Of a stretch of DNA of 64,000 nucleotides, positions 25,115-33,467 are shown piece after piece (the stretch's first letter is position 1; every line of letters starts with the position of its first letter). A model generated the notes under the pieces. It ran no database searches and was not told the DNA's origin. It saw nothing but the letters and a program-made list of their open reading frames with translations. This DNA comes from Armatimonadota bacterium (GTDB lineage Bacteria; Armatimonadota; UBA5829; DTJY01). The translations under genes were made by a program, and so were the position numbers. The DNA lies in the NCBI GenBank assembly GCA_017993055.1, contig JAGONM010000008.1:57187-121186 (forward strand). Direction: 5' to 3'.

Positions 25115-26059
25115 CTACTGGTAGTGCACCCACTTGGGCGCAAGCTTGAACTGAATCAGAGTCAGCGTCATGATGATTAGGAACAGCAGCCAGGCCATCG
25201 CCGACGCGTACCCCATCCGGAAGTACATGAACGCGTTCTGGAACAGGTACAGGACGTAGAACAGCGTCGCGTTCATCGGGCCGCCACCGGTCATGATGAA
25301 CGCCGCGCCGAACACCTGAAACGCGCCGATGATGCTCATGATCAGGTTGAAGAAGATCGTCGGACTGAGCATCGGGATCGTCACCTTGCGGAACTTCTGG
25401 AACGAGTTCGCCCCGTCAATCTCGGCGGCTTCGTAGAGCTCCTCCGGGATGCCCTGGAGCCCCGCGAGGTAGATGATCATCCCGCCGCCGACTCCCCAGA
25501 GAGCCATGATGATCAGCGCGGGCATCGCCCACTGGGGGTCCGCGAGCCACTTGGGCGGGTTCGCGACCATGGGCACCCACTTGACAGCAAGGCCGTTGGC
25601 GAAGTCCAACCAGGGAACCTGATGCCTGAGCGCGCGGTTCAGCAGCCCCAGTTCCGGGTTGAATATCCACGTCCAGAGCAGGAAGGTCGCCACACCCGCG
25701 GTGACCGACGGCACGTAGAACAGCGTGCGGAAGATGCGCATCCCCCGGAGTTTCTGGTTGAGCAGGAGGGCGGTTCCAAGCGCGCCGACCATTCCGAGCG
25801 GGATCGCCGCCGCCGCATAGTACAGCGTGTTCAGGAGCGACTTGCGTATCAGCGGGTCTTCCATCATCTTGGCATAGTTGCCGAACCCGACGAACTGGGC
25901 GGGCGTCAGGATGTCCCACTTGCAGAAGCTGATTGCGAGAGAGGCGATGACCGGCCCGGCGGCGAACACCAGGAACCCGATCATCCACGGTGATATGAAC
26001 AGGAAGCCCTGAACGGCCTCCACACGCTGCAGCTTCGAAGTCCTCTCTCTCTTCGTCAC
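25115..26059 (-). CDS. ABC sugar transporter permease (MalF-type)
   Basis: The 314-aa product has about six membrane helices. It carries ELYEAAEIDGANSFQKFRKV, the EAA loop of CUT1 permeases, and WDILTPAQFVGFGNYAKMM near the N-terminus. The GTG start at 26059 overlaps the stop of the binding-protein gene (GTGA), so translation is coupled. It pairs with the MalG-type permease downstream to form the membrane channel of a carbohydrate-type importer. Confidence 0.9.
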   Translation of the reverse strand: MTKRERTSKLQRVEAVQGFLFISPWMIGFLVFAAGPVIASLAISFCKWDILTPAQFVGFGNYAKMMEDPLIRKSLLNTLYYAAAAIPLGMVGALGTALLLNQKLRGMRIFRTLFYVPSVTAGVATFLLWTWIFNPELGLLNRALRHQVPWLDFANGLAVKWVPMVANPPKWLADPQWAMPALIIMALWGVGGGMIIYLAGLQGIPEELYEAAEIDGANSFQKFRKVTIPMLSPTIFFNLIMSIIGAFQVFGAAFIMTGGGPMNATLFYVLYLFQNAFMYFRMGYASAMAWLLFLIIMTLTLIQFKLAPKWVHYQ

Positions 26060-27357
26060 CACACCTCACCACCTATCGCTGAGTTGACCTCTGCGGCGAA
26101 CTTCCTGCACGCTCCTCCAACCGTGTCGTAGCCAAGCCACGCGGCCTCGAAGTTGGTCATCGCGCGGCTGAACTCGGTGAACTGCGGCGGGAACGGCGCC
26201 TGCCTGCCGTATTCGATCGCCTCGATGAACACGCGGTCGCTCGGCGGCGATATCGGCGACTTCAAGACCTCGTCCGACATTGCTACCTTCTTGTAAGCGG
26301 GAAAGGCGTTTCCCGCCTTGACGTTCAGGAGCGCTCCTTGCTTGTCCGAGAGGAACTTCAGGAACTGCCACGCCTCTTTGGGATGCTTCGTCGAACTGAG
26401 TATGCAGTTCCCGCCCCAGATGAACGTCGTGGAGCGGCCTGCGGGGCCCTTCGGCATGTGCGCCACGTCCCAGGGGAACTCAAGACCCTTGCTGAAGATC
26501 TTGTACGCGTAGCGGCTGTCGGCGATCATCGCAGCGCGCTGGGCCATGAACATCTCCTGGAAGCTCTGCCCGAGATTCTGGGTGGCGGTCGGCGCAACGT
26601 GCTCCTTCAGGCTCAGGTTGACGTAGAACTCCAGGCCGCCGATGGACTTCGGATCGTCCATCAGGCATTTCGTCATGTCCTCGGATAGTATGTCGCCGCC
26701 GTTCGCCCATACCCATGCGGGCCAGCGGTTGTAGGAGTTGATGTTCACGAACCCGAACTGGTCCGTCGCGCCGTCGCCGTCGGTGTCCCGCGTAAGTTTC
26801 TTCGCCGCCCAGAGGAACTTCTTCCAGTCCCAGGTCTTGTCCGGGTACGGGACCCCGGCCTCGTCGAAGAGCTTCTTGTTGTAGATGAGCGCGATGGTGG
26901 AAAAATCGCTCGGCAGGCCGAGGAGCTTGTCCTGGTAGCGCAGCCCGTCGAGCACCTGAGCGAAGTAGTCGTCCACGCGGAACGACGGGTCGCCGGCGAT
27001 GACGGGATTGAGATCCATCAGGAGGCCCTTCGAGGCATAGAAAGGAAAGTTCTGCTGGGTGATGTGGACGATGTCGGGCGCGATGTTGCCCGCGACGAGA
27101 GTCAGCAGTTTGGCGTCGTAACCGGTATCGCCCATACTCGAGTTGAGGCGGATCTTGATCTTGGGATGCGTCCGCTCGAACTCGGGGATGAGGTACTTGT
27201 CGTACAACTCGAGGAACTCCGGCGTGGCGTAGTTGTACCACTCGATTATGATGCGGCCCTTGCCGTCGTACTCCGGCCGAATCTTGGGTTGAAGCACCCA
27301 CCGAACCAGCGGCACGGCGATGATCAGGACAACGAGATAGGTCAGCGCTTTCTTCAT
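26056..27357 (-). CDS. ABC transporter solute-binding protein (family 1)
   Basis: The 433-aa product is an extracellular solute-binding protein of the sugar type. It has an N-terminal hydrophobic segment (LTYLVVLIIAVPLV) without a lipobox cysteine, so it is a membrane-anchored or secreted form. IAPDIVHITQQNFPFYASKG, YNKKLFDEAGVPYPDKTWDW and TTFIWGGNCILSSTKHPKEAW are family-typical. The ligand is probably a glycan or sugar derivative. It lies directly before the two permease genes. Confidence 0.9.
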   Translation of the reverse strand: MKKALTYLVVLIIAVPLVRWVLQPKIRPEYDGKGRIIIEWYNYATPEFLELYDKYLIPEFERTHPKIKIRLNSSMGDTGYDAKLLTLVAGNIAPDIVHITQQNFPFYASKGLLMDLNPVIAGDPSFRVDDYFAQVLDGLRYQDKLLGLPSDFSTIALIYNKKLFDEAGVPYPDKTWDWKKFLWAAKKLTRDTDGDGATDQFGFVNINSYNRWPAWVWANGGDILSEDMTKCLMDDPKSIGGLEFYVNLSLKEHVAPTATQNLGQSFQEMFMAQRAAMIADSRYAYKIFSKGLEFPWDVAHMPKGPAGRSTTFIWGGNCILSSTKHPKEAWQFLKFLSDKQGALLNVKAGNAFPAYKKVAMSDEVLKSPISPPSDRVFIEAIEYGRQAPFPPQFTEFSRAMTNFEAAWLGYDTVGGACRKFAAEVNSAIGGEVW

Positions 27358-27460
27358 ACTTGCTCAGACAGACGCGGACACACGAACAGGTGCCGTGGCT
27401 GTAACACCGTGTCGTCGGTCCGGGAGGGAACGGTCCGACTCAGGACTTCCCGTCCGCGTT

Positions 27461-28258
27461 TCAGGGTATTCCGAATATCCGGGCGGCGTTGAGGCCGAAG
27501 ACCTTGCGCTTGTCGTCGTCGCCGATCTTCGCAAAGGCCACGCGGCCCACCTGCGGCCGGGCGTCGAGAAACGGCAGGTCGGTTCCAAAGAGAACCCTCT
27601 CCGCGCCCAGCCTGTTCACCATGCGCTCCAGTGTACCATAAACGACGACGGAACCGGTAATCTCGCAGTAGATGTTCGGGTGATCGAGGCACGCCTCGAT
27701 GGACTGCTCGGCGCCCTCCGAGCCAAAGCCCGAGTGCCCGAGCAGGATCGAGACATTCGGGTAGGTCCCCGCGAGACTCCCGAAAGCCTTGACGGGATTC
27801 CTCCCGCCGGTGCTCGTGTGCGACAGAAGCGGGAGCCTGTGCTCGTTCGTCCATTCCCATACCACGCGGTACTTGTCGTCATCAACGGCGAGCTGATGCA
27901 GGTCCGGATGAATCTTGACGCCGACCATCCCGCCGGCGAGACATCTCTCGAGCTCGGCGACCACTTCCGACGCGGGGTAGTTCGGGTTGACGGTGGCGTA
28001 GCCGTAGACCCGCCCGGGGAAGTCGCTCATCCCCTGCAGGACCTCGTCGTTGCCGTAGCTCATGTCCGGCCCGATGGCGGCGTGGTGAGCGGCGATGCAC
28101 GCCCGGATGCCGATGCGGTCCATCCACCGGACCATATCGGCCGCGCTCGGCGCCGGGACGTTGAAGACGGGGTAGTATCCCATGTGGCAGTGGGCGTCTA
28201 TCACCAAATCATCGGTCAGGGGAATACCACGCAGGACTTTCTCTTGCAGATCAGGCAT
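27461..28258 (-). CDS. Amidohydrolase (PF04909-type), metal site intact
   Basis: The 265-aa product has LVIDAHCHMGYYPVF with the HxH metal motif, GGMVGVKIHPDLHQ with a later histidine, LLGHSGFGSE, and VLFGTDLPFLD with the final aspartate. This is the complete metal-dependent amidohydrolase set. It probably hydrolyses or decarboxylates a small cyclic or amide substrate in the cytoplasm. It is encoded 3 bp after a related protein that lacks these ligands, so they may form a hetero-oligomer. Confidence 0.8.
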   Translation of the reverse strand: MPDLQEKVLRGIPLTDDLVIDAHCHMGYYPVFNVPAPSAADMVRWMDRIGIRACIAAHHAAIGPDMSYGNDEVLQGMSDFPGRVYGYATVNPNYPASEVVAELERCLAGGMVGVKIHPDLHQLAVDDDKYRVVWEWTNEHRLPLLSHTSTGGRNPVKAFGSLAGTYPNVSILLGHSGFGSEGAEQSIEACLDHPNIYCEITGSVVVYGTLERMVNRLGAERVLFGTDLPFLDARPQVGRVAFAKIGDDDKRKVFGLNAARIFGIP

Positions 28259-28261
28259 ATG

Positions 28262-29026
28262 CTATTCTTCCTGCCACGCCAGCAGCGCCCGGAGGTTGTC
28301 CCCCGCGATGAGGCGCTTGTCGGCGTCGCTGATATCGGCGTAGGTTATCTGGGCGATAGAGGATCCCGCTTCCGTGACCGGAAGCCCCGATCCGAAGAGC
28401 AGCCTCCCGGCGCCGAACCGGCCGCATACCTCCTCGATGCCGGACGGGACGGCGTACGTCGCCGCCTCGATACGCAGGCCTTCATACTTCTCCATCAGCG
28501 GGTACATCATGCGGTCGCACCGGTAAGAGGTCCGGAGCAGGCAGAGGTTCAGCCCGGAGTGATCGCTGAGCAGTTCCGCAACGTTCTCCCAACTCGTCTG
28601 GTCCATGTCGAGGAACAGCGGGATGCGCTTCGCCTCCAGCATAGCGAGGAGATCGCCCGCGCACCAGTCGGCGAGCCTCCACGAATGCGCCGCGGGGAAG
28701 GCGCGTACCGCGCGGACGCCCGCCTGCTTCATCTGCGCCAGGAGGTCGTCCGGCTTCGGCATCTCGCCGGTGTGGTGAGGCATCACGACCCAGCAGGGAT
28801 ACATCGAACCGCGGCCTCTGATCTCATCCAGGAGCATCGAGTTGCCCACCGACGGCGCGTATTCCTTCGCCATCGAGTGGTGAACGAGCGCCTCGGAGAT
28901 GCCGACGTGAGCCATCTCGTCCGAGAGAGCATCGGCGGTCGTGAAGGCCTCGGGGTGCGGCGTGCCGTACCGCCCGATCCGGGCGTTGCAGTCGAAAAAG
29001 CTGAGTTCGTTCATGACTTCTGACAT
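28262..29026 (-). CDS. Amidohydrolase-fold protein with degenerate metal site
   Basis: The 254-aa product follows the same fold as the next gene. However, the HxH motif reads FFDCNARIGRYG (His to Asn and Arg), and the final FGTDLP motif reads FGSGLPVTE, so the aspartate is lost. Other fold features remain, such as GVRAVRAFPAAHSWRL. It is therefore probably catalytically inactive and structural or regulatory. It starts at 29026 or, with an AGAAG-like site, at 29014. It lies 24 bp after the aminotransferase gene and just before its apparently active relative. Confidence 0.7.
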   Translation of the reverse strand: MSEVMNELSFFDCNARIGRYGTPHPEAFTTADALSDEMAHVGISEALVHHSMAKEYAPSVGNSMLLDEIRGRGSMYPCWVVMPHHTGEMPKPDDLLAQMKQAGVRAVRAFPAAHSWRLADWCAGDLLAMLEAKRIPLFLDMDQTSWENVAELLSDHSGLNLCLLRTSYRCDRMMYPLMEKYEGLRIEAATYAVPSGIEEVCGRFGAGRLLFGSGLPVTEAGSSIAQITYADISDADKRLIAGDNLRALLAWQEE

Positions 29027-29028
29027 GA

Positions 29029-29050
29029 GGAACGGCCGACGCGCCGTTCC
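29029..29050. other. Intercistronic hairpin
   Basis: GGAACGGC (29029-29036) and GCCGTTCC (29043-29050) form a perfect 8-bp stem in the gap between the aminotransferase stop and the next start. It may stabilise the upstream part of the message or attenuate the downstream part. Confidence 0.4.
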
Positions 29051-30283
29051 CTACTCTGTGATCTCCCCCACGTTAGCCTTGATCTTGGAGATCGCGGCGG
29101 CGATCTCGTCCATGTCTTGCTTCGCGCCGAGCAGCATGTTCTGGCCGAACCAGACCGACTCGCTCGCGCAGGCGTTCTCCGCGACAGGGCAGCAGACCTT
29201 GCCGTAGTCCATCTTCCGTTCCGCGAAGGCACAGCCGATCGGACAGCCGTCCGGCTCCACGTAGAACATCTGCTCCTTGTAGAGCGGGACGTACCCCGCG
29301 CCGCAAGGGATTCCTTCGGCATTCAGTGCTTCCAGGAACTTCGCCCTCGGCAGGCCGCCGAACGCCGCGGCGACGTATCGGAATATGTAGAGGTGATAGG
29401 CGTGAGTCGTCACCCTGGGGTCGCGCACCAGCGGCTTGATGCCCCCGATCCCCGAGAGCAGGCTGTCGAGGTAGAGAGCGTTCTCCTCGCGGACCTTCAT
29501 CTGATCCTCGAGCCGCTTCATCTGTTCGAGCAGGATCGCCCCCTGGAACTCGGTCATGCGCAGGTTGCTGCCGAGGATGCGGTGCTCGTACCACTTGCCC
29601 TCGGGCACGCGGCCGCAGTTATGCAGGGACCAGGCCGTTGCGTAGACTTCGGGTTTGTTTGTGACGACGATTCCACCCTCGCCGGCGGTCAGGTTCTTGC
29701 TCGCCTGGAAACTGAACGTGCCCGCGTCGCCGAGAGCGCCGATCCGCCTGCCGTTCCATGCCGCGCCGTGAGCCTGCGCCGCGTCCTCGACGACCTTCAG
29801 CCCGTGTCTCCCGGCGATCGCCAACACGCCGTCCATGTCGGCAGGGCCGCCGCCGATGTGGACCGCCAGGACCGCTTTGGTCTTCGGAGTGACCGCCGCC
29901 TCGATCTTCGCAGGGTCGAGGTTGTACGTGTCGTCGTCTATGTCCACAAAGACCGGAATGGCCCCTATGTTGAGCACCGAACTCGCGGATGCGATGAACG
30001 TGTACGGCGGGACTATGACCTCGTCGCCGGCCTTGACTCCGACGGCCTTGAGCGCGACCTCCAGGGCGACCGTACCGTTGCAGACACAGACGCCGTATGC
30101 CGCATCCTGAAACTCCGCGAACTTCTTCTCGAACTCGGAGACCTTCGAGCCCGTGAGCATCCCCCAGTTGCCCGAGCGGACGACGTCCCCTACCGCCTTC
30201 ACCTCGGTGTCGTCGAACACCGGCCAGCCCGGGAACGGCTTCGCTCGGGTCTTCTCCCCGCCGTTTATCGCCAGTTGCGCCAT
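29051..30283 (-). CDS. DegT/DnrJ/EryC1/StrS-family aminotransferase
   Basis: The 410-aa PLP enzyme has [31 protein letters not shown] (aspartate that binds the pyridine nitrogen) and [13 protein letters not shown], whose lysine binds PLP. Members transfer an amino group to keto-sugars or act as dehydratases on cyclitols. [19 protein letters not shown] at the N-terminus is typical of the sugar/cyclitol aminotransferase branch. AAGGAG precedes the ATG at 30283. It heads the seven-gene transport and hydrolysis unit, so an amino-sugar or aminocyclitol substrate is likely. Confidence 0.85.
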   Translation of the reverse strand: MAQLAINGGEKTRAKPFPGWPVFDDTEVKAVGDVVRSGNWGMLTGSKVSEFEKKFAEFQDAAYGVCVCNGTVALEVALKAVGVKAGDEVIVPPYTFIASASSVLNIGAIPVFVDIDDDTYNLDPAKIEAAVTPKTKAVLAVHIGGGPADMDGVLAIAGRHGLKVVEDAAQAHGAAWNGRRIGALGDAGTFSFQASKNLTAGEGGIVVTNKPEVYATAWSLHNCGRVPEGKWYEHRILGSNLRMTEFQGAILLEQMKRLEDQMKVREENALYLDSLLSGIGGIKPLVRDPRVTTHAYHLYIFRYVAAAFGGLPRAKFLEALNAEGIPCGAGYVPLYKEQMFYVEPDGCPIGCAFAERKMDYGKVCCPVAENACASESVWFGQNMLLGAKQDMDEIAAAISKIKANVGEITE

Positions 30284-30311
30284 CGCAATCGCTCCTTGGT
30301 TCGTCTTTTTG

Positions 30312-30330
30312 GGCCGCCTGCGCGGCGGCC
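30312..30330. other. Hairpin in the aminotransferase leader
   Basis: GGCCGCC (30312-30318) and GGCGGCC (30324-30330) form a perfect 7-bp stem upstream of the aminotransferase start. The adjoining T run precedes the stem on the plus strand, so this is not a standard terminator for either direction. Confidence 0.3.
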
Positions 30331-30375
30331 TCGCGTATGTTCGACGCGCGCGCCGGACTTCCTCCGCGCGCAAGG

Positions 30376-30404
30376 TTGCTTTCTCTTCCCGCATGTGTTA
30401 TACT
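30376..30404 (+). promoter_or_regulatory. Promoter of the rpsB block
   Basis: TTGCTT (30376-30381), 17 bp, TATACT (30399-30404). A leader of about 118 nt follows to the TTG start of rpsB. Confidence 0.6.
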
Positions 30405-30410
30405 GCGCTG

Positions 30411-30500
30411 TCCGGCGTTCGATGGATGCCGGAACACTACACACTCTCCCGGACTTCGGCGCTGGTGCCTTCGGGTCGGAACCGGGGAACGATGGGAGAG
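30411..30500 (+). promoter_or_regulatory. Structured rpsB leader
   Basis: Two stems can be drawn: TCCGGC (30411-30416) with GCCGGA (30428-30433), and CTCTCCC (30444-30450) with GGGAGAG (30494-30500). The second encloses internal CCGG pairings. Ribosomal protein leaders that bind S2 are known in other bacteria; whether this is one is unproven. Confidence 0.35.
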
Positions 30501-30528
30501 GCGGTTCAAACCAGAAAGGAGCATTCAG

Positions 30529-31416
30529 TTGAGTTCGATCACCATGAAGGAACTCCTCGAAGCAGGAGTTCATTTCGGCCACCAGACCCGCAAGTGGAAC
30601 CCCAAGATGAAGCGGTACATCTACGGAGGCCGAAACGGAATCTACATCATTGACCTCCACCAGACCCTCAAGCTCTTCGACGTCGCCCGCGACTTCATCC
30701 AGGAAGTGGTCGGCAACGGCGATTCCGTGCTGTTCGTAGGCACGAAGAAGCAGGCCCAGGACGCCGTGGAAGAGGCCGCTCGCGGCTGCGGCATGTACTG
30801 GGTAAACCAGCGATGGCTCGGCGGCATGCTGACCAACTACAAAACGATCAAGATCAGGATTGACCGCCTCGCGGAACTCCGCAAGATGGAGGAGGAGGGC
30901 ACTCTCGAGCGGCTGACCAAGAAAGAGGCCGCCCTGCTCCGCGAGGAGATGGAGAAGCTGGAGCGAGTCCTCGGAGGCATCAAGAGCATGCCCAAGCTCC
31001 CCGGCGCGATCTACATCGTGGACCTGAAGAAGGAGCATATCGCGCTCGCCGAGGCGAGGAAACTCGAGATTCCCGTCGTCGCGATCGTTGACACGAACTG
31101 CGACCCGGACGAGGTGGACTACGTCATTCCGGGCAACGACGACGCCATCCGCGCCATCAAACTCATCACGGGCAAGATCGCCGAAGCGATCGTCGAGATC
31201 CGGCCCGTCGAGGTCGAAGACGCGGTCGAGGAGGTCGAAGAGGCCGAGGAAGAAGAGAAGCCCGAGCCGGTGGACGCCATCGCCGACGAGGACCTCGTGA
31301 TGGCAGTTGAGGAAGAAGAGATCGTGGAAGACGAGGACGAGGAAGTCGTCGTCGCCAAGAAGCCTGTCGCCGCAGTAGCTGAGGACGAAGACGCGGAAGA
31401 GGACGAGGAGGAATAG
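30529..31416 (+). CDS. rpsB: 30S ribosomal protein S2 with acidic C-terminal tail
   Basis: The 295-aa product begins with [20 protein letters not shown] and has [17 protein letters not shown], both diagnostic of S2. The TTG at 30529 is the likely start, with AAGGAG seven bases upstream; the ATG 15 bases later lacks a good site. From about residue 222 a very acidic tail of about 70 residues (Glu/Asp/Val/Ala) extends past the usual S2 core of about 225-240 residues. It is first in the translation/isoprenoid block and has its own promoter and structured leader. Confidence 0.95.
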   Translation: MSSITMKELLEAGVHFGHQTRKWNPKMKRYIYGGRNGIYIIDLHQTLKLFDVARDFIQEVVGNGDSVLFVGTKKQAQDAVEEAARGCGMYWVNQRWLGGMLTNYKTIKIRIDRLAELRKMEEEGTLERLTKKEAALLREEMEKLERVLGGIKSMPKLPGAIYIVDLKKEHIALAEARKLEIPVVAIVDTNCDPDEVDYVIPGNDDAIRAIKLITGKIAEAIVEIRPVEVEDAVEEVEEAEEEEKPEPVDAIADEDLVMAVEEEEIVEDEDEEVVVAKKPVAAVAEDEDAEEDEEE

Positions 31417-31420
31417 AGAC

Positions 31421-32023
31421 GTGGCGGATATCAACGCTGGAATAGTCAAAGACCTGAGAGAGAAGACCGGCGCCGGAATGATGGACTGCAAGAAGGCCCT
31501 TCAGGAGTGCGGCGGTGACATAGAGAAGGCGATTACCATCCTGCGGGAGAAGGGCGCCGCCGTGCTCGCCAAGCGCGAGTCGAAGACCGCCTCGGAAGGC
31601 ACGGTGGAGACCTACATCCACACCGGAGGCAAGATCGGCGTGCTCGTGGAGTTGAGCTGCGAAACGGACTTCGTGGCGAAGACCGACGACTTCAAGGAGC
31701 TGGCCAAGGATATCGCCATGCACATATCCTGGAGCAACCCGGAGTACCTGACCCGCGAGGACATCCCGGCCGAGAAGCTCGAGGCCGAGCGCGAAGTCCA
31801 CAGGCAGTGGGCGATGAACCAGGGCAAGCCCGAGGCCGCTCTGCCCAAGATCGTCGAGGGCCGCATGGACAAGTTCTTCTCGACGGTCGTACTCATGGAC
31901 CAGCCGTTCATCAAGAACGAGGACCAGACCATCGGAGAGCTGGTGAAAGAGAAGGCGGCCAAGCTCGGCGAGAAGATGGGGGTCCGCCGGTTCGCCAGGT
32001 TCAGGGTCGGCGAGGAAGGCTGA
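31421..32023 (+). CDS. tsf: Elongation factor Ts (short form)
   Basis: The 200-aa product has the N-terminal UBA-like domain (LREKTGAGMMDCKKALQE) and the core (VELSCETDFVAKTDDFKELA). It regenerates EF-Tu-GTP. The length fits the short EF-Ts form with one half of the core domain, as in Thermus-type proteins. It starts with GTG four bases after the rpsB stop; AGGAGG lies nine bases upstream inside the end of rpsB. Confidence 0.95.
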   Translation: MADINAGIVKDLREKTGAGMMDCKKALQECGGDIEKAITILREKGAAVLAKRESKTASEGTVETYIHTGGKIGVLVELSCETDFVAKTDDFKELAKDIAMHISWSNPEYLTREDIPAEKLEAEREVHRQWAMNQGKPEAALPKIVEGRMDKFFSTVVLMDQPFIKNEDQTIGELVKEKAAKLGEKMGVRRFARFRVGEEG

Positions 32024-32029
32024 TCTGTG

Positions 32030-32081
32030 ATCTGTCCCATTGGTCTTATAGGACAGATGGGACAGATGGGACAAATGGGAC
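32030..32081. repeat. 9-bp-period repeat between tsf and pyrH
   Basis: GGACAGAT, GGGACAGAT, GGGACAAAT, GGGAC run in tandem from 32051. The inverted ATCTGTCCCAT (32030-32040) pairs with ATGGGACAGAT (32057-32067) over 11 bp. The unit is a multiple of three without a stop, so it is open in the pyrH frame and adds in-frame ATG codons upstream of the normal start. Confidence 0.7.
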
Positions 32082-32086
32082 CTGAT

Positions 32087-32818
32087 ATGACGCCACAAGC
32101 TCCGAAATGGAAGCGAGTCCTGCTCAAGCTGAGCGGCGAGGCATTCGCCGGCTCCCAGTCATTCGGTATTGACCCCGACACCGTCAAACGCCTGGCCGAG
32201 GACATAGTAGAGGCGCGCCGGACCGGCGTGGACGTGGCGGTCGTCGTCGGAGGTGGGAATATCATACGCGGCGGAAGGGCATCGAGCAAGGGGATAGACC
32301 GCGCGAGCGCGGACTACATGGGCATGCTCGGCACGGTCATCAACGCCCTTGCCCTGCAGGACGCCCTGGAGAAGCTCGGCGCCGACACGCGCGTCCAGAC
32401 CGCCATAACGATGTCCGCCGTGGCCGAGCCGTTCATCCGCCGACGCGCCATACGGCACATGGAGAAGGGCCGCATCGTCATACTGGCGGCGGGGACCGGC
32501 ATGCCGTACTTCTCCACCGACACCGCCGCCGTGCAGCGCGCGCTCGAGATTCACGCCGACGCGGTGCTCAAGGCGACGAACGTTGACGGCGTCTACGACA
32601 AGGACCCCCGCAAGAACACCGACGCGGTCAGATTCGAGCAGCTCGACTTCATGGAGGCGATCAGCAAGGGCCTGGGCATAATGGACCTGACGGCGTTCTC
32701 GCTCTGCAAGGAGAACGACCTGCCGATAGTGGTTTTCGATGCAAGCAAGCCGGGAAACATCAAACGGGCCGTCTGCGGCGAACCGATCGGAACTTACGTT
32801 GGGAGGGTAGACCAGTGA
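32087..32818 (+). CDS. pyrH: UMP kinase
   Basis: The 243-aa amino-acid-kinase-fold protein has [25 protein letters not shown] and [20 protein letters not shown], typical of bacterial UMP kinase. It phosphorylates UMP for pyrimidine nucleotide supply. I start at the ATG at 32087 by homology. The sequence before it is a 9-bp repeat with no strong Shine-Dalgarno sequence (only GGGAC), and in-frame ATG codons in the repeat could extend the protein by short Met-Gly-Gln units. Its stop overlaps the frr start. Confidence 0.93.
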   Translation: MTPQAPKWKRVLLKLSGEAFAGSQSFGIDPDTVKRLAEDIVEARRTGVDVAVVVGGGNIIRGGRASSKGIDRASADYMGMLGTVINALALQDALEKLGADTRVQTAITMSAVAEPFIRRRAIRHMEKGRIVILAAGTGMPYFSTDTAAVQRALEIHADAVLKATNVDGVYDKDPRKNTDAVRFEQLDFMEAISKGLGIMDLTAFSLCKENDLPIVVFDASKPGNIKRAVCGEPIGTYVGRVDQ

Positions 32819-33372
32819 TCTCCGATGTGATCAACGAAACGGAACGCAAGATGAAGAAGGCGGTGGAAGCCGCCCAGCACGACTACACGACGATCCGCAC
32901 GGGGCGCGCCAATCCGCAGCTTCTGGAGCGAATCACCGTTGACATGTACGGCAGCCCCATGCCGGTCAACCAGCTCGCGACTATCTCCGTTCCGGAGCCG
33001 AGACAGCTCGTAATAGCCCCCTGGGACAAGACCGCCATAGCGGCGATCGAGCGCGCGATCCAGAAATCCGACCTCGGGCTCACCCCGTCGTCCGACGGGA
33101 ACGTGATCCGGCTGAACATCCCGCATCTGACCGAGGAGCGGCGCAGGGAGATGATCAAGGTGCTCCACAAGAAGGCAGAGGAGCACCGCGTAGCCGTGCG
33201 GAACGTCCGCCGGGACGGCAACGAGGAACTCAAGAGACTCGAGAAGTCGCATGAGGCGTCTGAGGACGACGTCCACCGGGCGCAGGAACAGATTCAGAAG
33301 TTCACCGACAAGTACATCGAGCAGATAGACATCGTCACTCACGCCAAGGAAGCGGAGTTGATGGAAGTGTAG
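32815..33372 (+). CDS. frr: Ribosome recycling factor
   Basis: The 185-aa product has the RRF pattern: [35 protein letters not shown] and [20 protein letters not shown]. It splits post-termination ribosomes with EF-G. The GTG start overlaps the pyrH stop (GTGA), so the two are translationally coupled. Confidence 0.95.
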   Translation: MISDVINETERKMKKAVEAAQHDYTTIRTGRANPQLLERITVDMYGSPMPVNQLATISVPEPRQLVIAPWDKTAIAAIERAIQKSDLGLTPSSDGNVIRLNIPHLTEERRREMIKVLHKKAEEHRVAVRNVRRDGNEELKRLEKSHEASEDDVHRAQEQIQKFTDKYIEQIDIVTHAKEAELMEV

Positions 33373-33400
33373 TCCGCTCCTGCGACAGATTCTGCCAGGC

Positions 33401-33449
33401 ATGGGAGTATGGGATTGCGGGGGATTCCCGCCATAGCCCATGCTCCCAT
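33401..33449. other. Large nested hairpin between frr and uppS
   Basis: ATGGGAGTATGGG (33401-33413) pairs with CCCATGCTCCCAT (33437-33449) over 13 positions with one wobble. GCGGG (33417-33421) pairs with CCCGC (33427-33431) inside. There is no U tract. It may be a dispersed element or an mRNA processing site. Confidence 0.5.
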
Positions 33450-33467
33450 TGACTGTGAGGTGCCGGA

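Noticed and set aside
27395..29023. Long plus-strand open frame over the two amidohydrolase genes
   Set aside because: It is a shadow of two well-supported minus-strand genes with family motifs.
30301..30330. Hairpin with T run as a terminator upstream of rpsB
   Set aside because: The T run lies before the stem on the plus strand and becomes an A run after it on the minus strand, so it does not fit termination in either direction.
29117..30532. Long plus-strand frame across the aminotransferase gene
   Set aside because: The minus-strand protein has all DegT-family motifs, so this frame is an artefact.
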